From Flectonema sp. DT1601 (lineage: Eukaryota; Euglenozoa; Diplonemea; Diplonemida; Diplonemidae): DNA of 64,000 bases. Shown here one piece after another: positions 11,310 to 20,225 of this stretch; position 1 is the first letter of the stretch, and every line of letters starts with the position of its first letter. The translations under genes were made by a program, and so were the position numbers. Where the stretch lies: assembly GCA_964019425.1 (NCBI GenBank), contig OZ025782.1, positions 1,658,380 to 1,722,379 on the forward strand. The letters run 5' to 3'. The notes beneath the pieces are model-generated. The model searched no databases and was not told the origin of the DNA. It saw nothing but the letters and a program-made list of their open reading frames with translations.

Positions 11310-12710
11310 ATGGGTAATTGCACCAGCGACAAAGAAAAAGACGAAGATGATAATGCTGACGGCTATGAATATCACCCTCATATCGGAGCATTACGAGGAC
11401 CGGCCATAAGTACTTTTGAAATACCACCAAATGAATTAGAATTTGGTGGAGACTTACTTATGGCACCAAACTATCCCTCGACTAATGTAGGAAATAATAA
11501 TAAAATACCAATCTCGTCGGATAAAGGTTCTATAAATAAATCTGATAAGCGAAAACATTCGAATTCTTCAGTTGAAGATTTCCCAATGAGCACGGCAGCT
11601 AATGCTCCCTCAACAGCAATAAAGGTATTCGGTTCTAATGAAGCAGGTCAGCTTGGTCTTAATGATGTTGATGAGGTACCTATACCGTATGACTTGAAAG
11701 ACTTAGCAGGTGTTCCAGTTGCCAATATTATATGTGGATCATGGCATACTGTTGTTTTAGATCATCAGAATTGTTTGTATGCTTTTGGAGAAGGTCGACG
11801 AGGTCAGCTTGGCTTTGGAATGCGAAAATCAATTCGCCTACCAGCAATAGTTCCATTCTTCAAAAGCAAACGACCTCGTCATGTCTGCTGTGGAGAAGAA
11901 TACACAATAGTTGCGTGTGACGATGGTGTTTATTCGTTTGGAATTGGGGAAGATGGGCAGCTTGGATTGGGAGACACCGAAGATAGAACATCACCAACAA
12001 AAATAACTTCTATAAAAAACCCTCAACAAGTTGATTTTATTGTATCAGGAACCCACCACAATCTATTATTCTACCAAGGAAAGTTATACTGTTTTGGATG
12101 GAATAGATGTGGTCAGCTTATGACTGGAGACACCAGAAATAGAACTACGCTAACGGAAGTAAAATTCTTTTCCGATTTAAATGTTAAAGCTGCGGCTTGT
12201 GGTGTTCAACACAGTGTAGTTCTTTGTTTAACTTCGATATATGTTGCTGGGGGTAATCAATATGGCCAGTTAGGTACGGGAAACACAACACATTCATGTG
12301 TCCCAATCAAACTTGCGATATTTGATGGTATTCACATCAAAGGTGTATCATGTTGGTATCACACTGTTATTTGGTGTGAAAGTGGTACGTGTTATTCATT
12401 TGGTGAAGGCGCACACTACAAACTCGGACACAACTCAACCACAAACGTTTTGTCCCCGACTCCAATACCTGCATTTGAGGATAAGTGCATCCTTCGTGTT
12501 ATATGTGGAGCGGAACACACGGCAGTTTTTTGTATTGATGGTATCTATGTTTGGGGAAATCCAAGTCCAAAACTGGGTCATGGGTCGATTGAGACTGTTT
12601 GCAGACCAGAGCAGTCAAAGCTCACTTCTCTTCAGGGGAAGAGAATTATCGATTTCGATCTCGGGATTGACCATACCGCCGTTGTTGTTGAGGAGATGAG
12701 AACTAATTAG
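11310..12710 (+). CDS. N-myristoylated RCC1-repeat protein
   Basis: A single exon of 466 residues. The start MGNCTS is a classical myristoylation signal with Cys4 available for palmitoylation, which also supports this ATG. An acidic, disordered leader of about 105 residues is followed by about seven RCC1 beta-propeller blades with the signature GxxxxGQLGxG: SNEAGQLGL, GRRGQLGFG, GEDGQLGLGD, NRCGQLMTGD, NQYGQLGTGN, then two looser blades ending in PKLGHG. RCC1 propellers serve as Ran exchange factors or more general interaction platforms. With a lipid anchor and no extra domain, a membrane-tethered scaffold is more likely than nuclear RCC1 itself; that is inference. The ATG follows directly on a T/C tract ending CAG, so a splice acceptor there would leave essentially no leader. 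Confidence 0.88.
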   Translation: MGNCTSDKEKDEDDNADGYEYHPHIGALRGPAISTFEIPPNELEFGGDLLMAPNYPSTNVGNNNKIPISSDKGSINKSDKRKHSNSSVEDFPMSTAANAPSTAIKVFGSNEAGQLGLNDVDEVPIPYDLKDLAGVPVANIICGSWHTVVLDHQNCLYAFGEGRRGQLGFGMRKSIRLPAIVPFFKSKRPRHVCCGEEYTIVACDDGVYSFGIGEDGQLGLGDTEDRTSPTKITSIKNPQQVDFIVSGTHHNLLFYQGKLYCFGWNRCGQLMTGDTRNRTTLTEVKFFSDLNVKAAACGVQHSVVLCLTSIYVAGGNQYGQLGTGNTTHSCVPIKLAIFDGIHIKGVSCWYHTVIWCESGTCYSFGEGAHYKLGHNSTTNVLSPTPIPAFEDKCILRVICGAEHTAVFCIDGIYVWGNPSPKLGHGSIETVCRPEQSKLTSLQGKRIIDFDLGIDHTAVVVEEMRTN

Positions 12711-13811
12711 GCAACTAATTCACGCCAATCCGATTCTAAAGACTATCTCAGTCATTATTTTTGTCTTAATAGTTTTTTTTTCTTTCTTCTTTTTTTTTTG
12801 TTTGTTTAGTCGATTTCTTTTTTTTTCGGTTATTGTAAAAATATTCTTTTTTTTTTTTAAAAAAAAAAAAAGCGACTCTGGGCATGATGTAGTAGTCGCT
12901 TGATACAGCAAGATGATTCTTTATCAATTTTTTTTTTCTTTCACCCTTTCGCTCTCTTTTGTCTGTTTTAGTTGCTCATTCTTGTTGATCACGAAAAAAA
13001 AATATATATACAGCTGAAAGCAGCCCATTTTCATTTTGCGATTGAAATTTGAGCCGCGCATTAAGCGTTTTTAGTTATTTGTTTTTTATTTCTCTTCCAT
13101 CTTCGTTTTTTTTTTTTTTTTTTTTTTACATAGCTACACTTATTATGTTTGTGAAATTTTTTAACAAATTAAATTGTAGTGTTTTTGATGTACAATACCA
13201 GCAGCGCATTGATTGGGTCGCTGCTGCATATTGTTCCCCATTTGGAAAAAAAAAAAAAAAAAAAAAACCCAAATCTGGAAGCTCATGATCGGTTTCCTTG
13301 TTGGGAGTTTACAGCTCAGCAAACAATGTGCGTGTGTGTTGTGTGTTGTGTGTTCATTGACATTGCAGTTATAAAAAAGAAAGCTCTGAAAACAATGAAT
13401 TCTGCAGCCTGTTATTTTTGAAAATTCCTTTGTGTTTTTCTTATTGCGAAAAAAAAAAAGAAGAAAAAATAAAATAAAAATAAAATAGTTGTTTTGTTTT
13501 TTTTTTTTGTGTAAAAACGGTTACCTTACTGTAACCGTGGTAATATTGAAAGCGTTCACCTTTACAATCGTTTTAAACGAGAAATTGTGTTTTGTGTTTT
13601 TTTTTTTTTTTTTTTTTTTTTCTAAGTTGAAGTTGATGCCGTGGGTATCATCTTGTTGTTAGGATTGCTGCATACCTCGCAGCACTTTCACCATCCTTAT
13701 TGACGCGGTCAGCAGGAACGACGATACAAGTTATGTCTTCCCTTTTTTTTTTTTATTTATTTATTTATTTATTTTTTTAAATTTTTCTTTCATTATCTTG
13801 TCTAATCCATA

Positions 13812-13850
<39 letters not shown>

Positions 13851-14087
13851 GGGCTTATGTCTTCCTGCTGATTTGTGTTTTCTGTGCCACTACCAATCTG
13901 CTTGTTATTGGCGTCTTGTAACAAAATAATTTTTTATTGGTGATTCAAACACGGATAAAAAACACTTATTATTTTATATTAGGTTAACCCAATGATATGA
14001 TAATAAGAAACGACAATGATACGTTCTTAAATCTGTTGTACCTCTTTTTTTTTTTTTTTTTTTTTACACCCATCCAGAGAACCTAAC
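12711..14087. other. intergenic T/A-tract region with a poly(A)-hairpin
   Basis: No gene seen. It includes a T12A13 block at 12847-12871 followed directly by a perfect 7-bp inverted repeat (AGCGACT at 12871-12877 and AGTCGCT at 12894-12900), and an A42 tract at 13815-13856. Remaining sequence is T-rich. Confidence 0.6.
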
Positions 14088-15532
14088 ATGAACTTCGTAG
14101 TACCGATTCTCGTCTTAGTCCTGTGTGTCTTACTCAGTGGAGTCGATATGAGACAGTTCGATTTTTTGATATTTCATCCTGAAAGACCACACTACACATC
14201 TGAAACTTTCGTATCAACGAAATCTGATAAATTATTCGAAGGTTGGTATTACAAAATTGCTTCAGTAGAACATCAAATTGCTATCATTCCTGGTGCATAC
14301 CACAGTAAACATGAAAGCTACGCCTTCATCATGTACGTGACTAGCCAAATGAGTCTTGAATATAGATACCCATTATCAGAGTATAAGACTCCTTCCGTTG
14401 CAGGTTTGTATTTTACGAAAACTCAAAACCCGTTCTTTTAATGTGACTTTTCTCAGTTTCCTTCAGCGTGCCTACATATTGTGTAGCTTCAAAACAGTAC
14501 CAAATCAATGAATAGTGACAATAGAATGAGGTGCGGAAATACCCCTGTTCCTAAACAGGGTGAGAGATACATTTATGTCATCTTTTTCATCTTCCCGTTT
14601 CATTCTAAAACGACGTAGATTTTTCAGCAACAACAATAACAAAAAAAAAAAAAAAAAAAAAAACAGCCGATGCCATCCCGGGTCAATTTTACGTCAATAT
14701 TGGCAACAATAAATTCAGCAGAGAGAAAGTAGAACTTGACCTAAGTGGTTCTTTCCTGAATTCTGTGCACCCAAAACACCTAACGGAGAGTGAATCAGGA
14801 AATATAAAGGCAACTTTTGACTTCTCAAACATGGATAACGGCTTTCCCGTAACCGTTGGATTCCTAGGAGCAATGGGTTATTATGGATGGCTTCCTTTCT
14901 TGGAATGCTATCACGGTATATTGTCAATGAATTTCGAGGTCAATGGTTGGGTTCAATATGGAACCAAAACACAGTTACCAATTAAGGCCTATAACGGTTA
15001 CCTGGAGAAGGATTGGGGGACGAATTTCCCCCAAACTTGGATTTGGTTGCAAGCCAATTCCTTTACTGATTCACCTGGAACGTCTTTAACATTAGCATTG
15101 GCAAGGCTGCCAATCATCGGAGACTCGGTATTGTCAAAGTTTGGTTTTTTGGGAGGGTTTTATCACAAAGGTGAGCTTCATCAGTTCGGTACTTACACCT
15201 GGGCATCAGTTTCAAATGTTGAGATCGAAGATGATTATTCTTTGGGGAGGCGTCATATCTTTGTATCTGTAACAAACTTTCTGAGAAATAAAAGTCTTAA
15301 AGTCTCTGCTTCTATTCCTCTTGATGGTTATTCAGATGAAGAAAACTCAAAGTACCCCAAATTGATGGTCCCTTCACAATCTGGTAGGATGCTTCCTCAA
15401 CTTCTTGAGTGGGTTGATGCTTCTCTCAGTGTAGCCTTTTATGACGGGGTGGAACAACACATATTCACATCACGTCCAGCTACTGTTGAATGCCACAGTC
15501 CTGATAACAAAATGATTTATATGACAACTTGA
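14088..15532 (+). CDS. tocopherol-cyclase-like protein with signal peptide
   Basis: Exons 14088-14403 and 14667-15532 around a 263-bp intron (GTTTGT...AAACAG, phase 1) give 393 residues. Residues 1-20 form a hydrophobic signal peptide or anchor. FEGWYYK (about 50-56) and the downstream EKDWGTNFPQTWIWLQAN (about 218-236) match conserved blocks of the tocopherol cyclase family (VTE1 of plants, VTE1-like proteins in bacteria and protists). In plants the enzyme closes the chromanol ring of vitamin E in plastids. Here no plastid gene is in sight and the leader looks secretory, so the substrate is unknown and a lipid-binding or prenylquinone-cyclising role in the endomembrane system is inference. 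The ATG lies 10 nt after CATCCAG. Confidence 0.75.
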
Positions 15533-15810
15533 TGTTCCTTTTGCCAATCAATCACTTTGTTGATTACACTTTTTTTCACTTCTATCCTGCTGACTATTTA
15601 TCTGCGCTCATAAAGAGTGCGTTTTACCGTCCGATTTATTGACCTGATTTATACAACTGTGTTTATATCTTTTTCTTTTCCTTTCCTCTCACAATATGCC
15701 TTGAAGTTGTTTTTTGACGCTGAAGAATGTGACTGGTGTTTTATATGTCTGACTTGTTGGTTTTTATGTTTATTTTTAATTAGTATACACACTACATTCG
15801 AGTTATTCAA

Positions 15811-17211
15811 ATGGAGAAGGACCCAGAAAACTTGGAATACTTGAGATCTCAGAATGTTCCAGACCTGGTTGACGGAGCCATTCAGCAGCTCGTGAAGGAG
15901 AAGCCGAAGGATGCCGGTCCATGGCTCGCTGAGTACTTTGACTACCCACCACACGGTATTGCCCGTGGTGTTAAGAAGCTCGAAGGATGGATTCAATTGG
16001 GATGTGGTGACAAGCCATACAACTGCACCGAGAAGAAAGCAACCTTCGCACCTGATGGAAAGTGTCCAGCAGAGTTACCAGATCTCTCTCAGCACAATAA
16101 CTTCATGGCTGAGTTCCTAAGAGATCACAAAGATATCTACGACAAGTACAAGGATGTTAGTACTCCGAATGGTATCACTCTAGCAATGTGTATGAAGACT
16201 GGAGTTGATAATCCAGGTCATCCTCACATTAAGACAGTTGGATTGACTGCAGGAGATGAGGAATCGTATGATGTGTTCAAAGAAATCTTTGATCCAATTA
16301 TTGATGCTCGTCACAGTGGTTACGGACCTGAGGCTAAACAACCAACTGATCTCGACCTATCGAAGGTCAGCGACACTGACATGGATCCTGACAACAAGTA
16401 CATCGAAACCACTCGTGTGAGAACTGGTCGTTCGATCAGAGGATTTCGTCTTCCGCCAACCATCGGATTTGAGGAGCGTCGTAAGTTGGAAGCTCTCTCA
16501 GTGAAGGGATTGAAGAACTTGGCAGGTGATCTGAAAGGAGATTACTACCCACTCCATGGAAGTCACTCGTACGCTGTGAAGCCTAACGGTATGTCAGAGG
16601 AGAAGGAAGGAGAGCTTCGTAAGATGGGCAACCTCTTCCAAGAGCCTGACAGCACTTTATTGTTAGCTAGTGGAATGGGTCGTCACTGGCCTGATGGAAG
16701 AGGAGTGTTTCACAATGAAGACAAGAACTTGTTCGTTTGGGTGGGAGAAGAAGACCATTTGAGAATTGTCAGCATGCAGAGAGACAAGAACATGAAGGAA
16801 ACTTTTGGAAGGTTTGTTAGAAGTTGTGAAGAAGTTCAGAAAGTATTGAAGACTGAAGGCAGTGACTTCATGCACTCAGATCACTTGGGATGGGTGTTGA
16901 CTTGTCCTTCTAATTTAGGAACTGGTTTAAGAGCAGGAACAATGGTAAACTTGCCTCTATTAAGTGCTAGAGCTGACTTCAAGGACGTCTTGAAGAAGAT
17001 GAGACTCCAGGCCAGAGGAACTGGTGGAGTTGATTCTGCATCGAGTGGAGGGAAATGGGACATTTCAAATGCTGACAGAATTGGAAGATCAGAAGTCGAG
17101 TTAGTGAACCTCCTTATTGAAGGAGTCGCTCAATGTATTAAGTGGGAGAAACTACTCGAGGAAGGAAAGACTGATGAAGTTGACAAGGCCGTCGCAGCCC
17201 TGGAGGGATAG
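15811..17211 (+). CDS. phosphagen (guanidino) kinase with DPY-30-like N-terminus, copy 1
   Basis: An intronless gene of 466 residues. It transfers phosphate between ATP and a guanidino compound to buffer ATP. The kinase core resembles the creatine-kinase branch: DLSQHNN (91-97), TGVDNPGHP (130-138), AGDEESYDVF (147-156), RVRTGRSI (202-209), EEDHLRIVSMQ (313-323), catalytic Cys365 in LTCPSNLGTG, and RGTGGVD...DISNADR. At the position of the creatine-kinase pocket Val (Glu in arthropod arginine kinases) it has Ser412, so the substrate cannot be assigned. Residues about 9-43 (YLRSQNVPDLV...WLAEYF) look like a DPY-30/RIIa docking motif, which in other proteins anchors enzymes in cilia. Codon use is strongly biased, suggesting high expression. 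Copy 2 lies 2024 bp downstream. Confidence 0.93.
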   Translation: MEKDPENLEYLRSQNVPDLVDGAIQQLVKEKPKDAGPWLAEYFDYPPHGIARGVKKLEGWIQLGCGDKPYNCTEKKATFAPDGKCPAELPDLSQHNNFMAEFLRDHKDIYDKYKDVSTPNGITLAMCMKTGVDNPGHPHIKTVGLTAGDEESYDVFKEIFDPIIDARHSGYGPEAKQPTDLDLSKVSDTDMDPDNKYIETTRVRTGRSIRGFRLPPTIGFEERRKLEALSVKGLKNLAGDLKGDYYPLHGSHSYAVKPNGMSEEKEGELRKMGNLFQEPDSTLLLASGMGRHWPDGRGVFHNEDKNLFVWVGEEDHLRIVSMQRDKNMKETFGRFVRSCEEVQKVLKTEGSDFMHSDHLGWVLTCPSNLGTGLRAGTMVNLPLLSARADFKDVLKKMRLQARGTGGVDSASSGGKWDISNADRIGRSEVELVNLLIEGVAQCIKWEKLLEEGKTDEVDKAVAALEG

Positions 17212-17834
17212 AAATACCATTTTACGATTTAATAATTTACTTTTCCTTCCATTGTACACTACTTATGGTTGTCTGTTCTAATTTTCGAATTTTTCACAAA
17301 AAAAAAAAAAGCAATAATAAAAAAACAAAAGTACCCCTTCCCTTTCATCCCCACTAGTACACATAATACACTCTTTCGCATTTACCTTTTATTCCGCTAA
17401 CATGAGCAGAAGCTGCTGAGAATTGCTTAACGAAATCTGGTAAAATAAACCTTTGTAGATAGAAAAAAAAAAGAAAAAAAAATAATGTTCATATTTCTTA
17501 TATGATTAACTTTCCTCCCTATTTTATTGCTTTCCTTACAAAGCAGACTAGTTAAAAGTATAAACGCGTTTTTAGTACACATGTTTGGTGGTATTGCTGA
17601 GGCATCCTGTCGTTGTCGAGATAGAGATGGGAAAAAAAAAAAAAAAAAAAAAAGTAAAAATTACAAATAAAACTTTTGAAAAACAGTAATGAAGAAAACG
17701 TATAATACACCGCGGGCAAGAGAAATAATTACTCGCCTACCTCCACCTCTCGTTCTCAAATAGTGAGAAATTTCTTTATCCTCTGATAGTTATTTTCTTC
17801 GCTTAGAATACACAGCGTTACCAACCAAAACAAA
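17212..17834. other. spacer between the two kinase genes
   Basis: 623 bp with no homology to the flank of the other copy. It contains A tracts near 17299, 17463 and 17631. It ends in TTTTCTTCGCTTAG and then ACACAG, two candidate acceptors, within 30 nt of the next ATG. Confidence 0.6.
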
Positions 17835-19235
17835 ATGGAGAAGGACCCAGAAAACTTGGAATACTTGAGATCTCAGAATGTTCCAGACCTGGTTGACGGA
17901 GCCATTCAGCAGCTCGTGAAGGAGAAGCCGAAGGATGCCGGTCCATGGCTCGCTGAGTACTTTGACTACCCACCACACGGTATTGCCCGTGGTGTTAAGA
18001 AGCTCGAAGGATGGATTCAATTGGGATGTGGTGACAAGCCATACAACTGCACCGAGAAGAAAGCAACCTTCGCACCTGATGGAAAGTGTCCAGCAGAGTT
18101 ACCAGATCTCTCTCAGCACAATAACTTCATGGCTGAGTTCCTAAGAGATCACAAAGATATCTACGACAAGTACAAGGATGTTAGTACTCCGAATGGTATC
18201 ACTCTAGCAATGTGTATGAAGACTGGAGTTGATAATCCAGGTCATCCTCACATTAAGACAGTTGGATTGACTGCAGGAGATGAGGAATCGTATGATGTGT
18301 TCAAAGAAATCTTTGATCCAATTATTGATGCTCGTCACAGTGGTTACGGACCTGAGGCTAAACAACCAACTGATCTCGACCTATCGAAGGTCAGCGACAC
18401 TGACATGGATCCTGACAACAAGTACATCGAAACCACTCGTGTGAGAACTGGTCGTTCGATCAGAGGATTTCGTCTTCCGCCAACCATCGGATTTGAGGAG
18501 CGTCGTAAGTTGGAAGCTCTCTCAGTGAAGGGATTGAAGAACTTGGCAGGTGATCTGAAAGGAGATTACTACCCACTCCATGGAAGTCACTCGTACGCTG
18601 TGAAGCCTAACGGTATGTCAGAGGAGAAGGAAGGAGAGCTTCGTAAGATGGGCAACCTCTTCCAAGAGCCTGACAGCACTTTATTGTTAGCTAGTGGAAT
18701 GGGTCGTCACTGGCCTGATGGAAGAGGAGTGTTTCACAATGAAGACAAGAACTTGTTCGTTTGGGTGGGAGAAGAAGACCATTTGAGAATTGTCAGCATG
18801 CAGAGAGACAAGAACATGAAGGAAACTTTTGGAAGGTTTGTTAGAAGTTGTGAAGAAGTTCAGAAAGTATTGAAGACTGAAGGCAGTGACTTCATGCACT
18901 CAGATCACTTGGGATGGGTGTTGACTTGTCCTTCTAATTTAGGAACTGGTTTAAGAGCAGGAACAATGGTAAACTTGCCTCTATTAAGTGCTAGAGCTGA
19001 CTTCAAGGACGTCTTGAAGAAGATGAGACTTCAGGCCAGAGGAACTGGTGGAGTTGATTCCGCATCGAGTGGAGGGAAATGGGACATTTCAAATGCTGAC
19101 AGAATTGGAAGATCAGAAGTCGAGTTAGTGAACCTCCTTATTGAAGGAGTCGCTCAATGTATTAAGTGGGAGAAACTACTCGAGGAAGGAAAGACTGATG
19201 AAGTTGACAAGGCCGTCGCAGCCCTCGAGGGATAA
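17835..19235 (+). CDS. phosphagen (guanidino) kinase with DPY-30-like N-terminus, copy 2
   Basis: The protein is identical to copy 1 over all 466 residues. By eye the coding DNA differs at only three silent sites near the 3' end (17007/19031 C/T, 17037/19061 T/C, 17202/19226 G/C), and the stop is TAA instead of TAG. Similarity starts at the base before the ATG and stops inside the stop codon, while leaders and 3' flanks are unrelated. Two differently regulated copies kept alike by gene conversion or strong dosage selection is the natural reading. The same catalytic Cys365, Ser412 pocket and DPY-30-like head are present. Confidence 0.93.
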   Translation: MEKDPENLEYLRSQNVPDLVDGAIQQLVKEKPKDAGPWLAEYFDYPPHGIARGVKKLEGWIQLGCGDKPYNCTEKKATFAPDGKCPAELPDLSQHNNFMAEFLRDHKDIYDKYKDVSTPNGITLAMCMKTGVDNPGHPHIKTVGLTAGDEESYDVFKEIFDPIIDARHSGYGPEAKQPTDLDLSKVSDTDMDPDNKYIETTRVRTGRSIRGFRLPPTIGFEERRKLEALSVKGLKNLAGDLKGDYYPLHGSHSYAVKPNGMSEEKEGELRKMGNLFQEPDSTLLLASGMGRHWPDGRGVFHNEDKNLFVWVGEEDHLRIVSMQRDKNMKETFGRFVRSCEEVQKVLKTEGSDFMHSDHLGWVLTCPSNLGTGLRAGTMVNLPLLSARADFKDVLKKMRLQARGTGGVDSASSGGKWDISNADRIGRSEVELVNLLIEGVAQCIKWEKLLEEGKTDEVDKAVAALEG

Positions 19236-20225
19236 GCGAAGTCTTCTTATTGTACCACCACCGTTATATAATTAATTCTCTCTTTTATTGTTAATATAAA
19301 CAAAGTAACAATTAGCCTACTCTCTTACTAAGGATATAACTGTATTTCACACGTGTTATGCTGACTTCTTTTTTGAAGAGCAGAATGGAAATGTTACTTT
19401 TTTTTTTTTTTGTTCTTTTTCTTTCTGATTTAACTGTGTGCCTCTGAAGCAAAAGTCATGCGGTTCAAGAAACGCTGTTGAATCTTCACCCCCGATAACT
19501 CCACTCATAATTTAAATGCAAGTACAAAAAAAAAAAAAAAAAAAAAAAAAGGAAAAGTGAGGTAGCAATACCTATTACTAGACTCTGGGTGATGGGGGGA
19601 TGGGGGGGGGAGAAGAAGAAAGGCCTACTTTATAAGTCTTTGAAAGAAAAAAGAGTACCTTTTATGCTCAGCTGAGATTCGGTTTTTTATTTACCTCCTT
19701 TTTTCCTTCTTCTTGGAATAATAAAACACTTACGGCAAGCATTATGCGAGGGAATTAAAAAAAAAAAAGAAAAAGAAGAAAATAAAGGAATAGTTGCCTT
19801 CTTTGGTATTCTAAGCAACAAGATACATGGATTTTAGTTTTCACTTGCTTTTCACCAATTCTTTTTTTTTTTTTTTTTTTTTTTAACCTTCTTGTAGGTG
19901 TTCATCCTTTTCACATGAGAGAGTAAAAAAAATGATCCCACAAAATTTTACTCTTAGAAAAAGTAAAAGTTTGTTTTCCGAAAAAAAAAAAAAAAAAAAA
20001 ATAATGACAAAAATAAAACTACCTTTTACAATACTTAACAATGGCAATCGTTCCCCCTTTCGAGATAGCCTTTCTCTGTTGATAAAAAAAATATATGAAA
20101 AGTACACTGAACAAGAAATTTAACTTCTAAACAGTAAAAACATACCATGACGTAATTAGAATGGTTCGTTATGGAGAGAAGACTGCTACCGAATAAATTA
20201 AATGTATTATCACACTTAGTGATCC
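19236..20225. other. intergenic, T/A tracts
   Basis: About 1 kb with A and T runs near 19527, 19861 and 19981 and a G-rich patch near 19593-19610. A 63-codon open frame at 19932 is mostly Lys and Ser from an A tract and is not supported as a gene. Confidence 0.5.
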
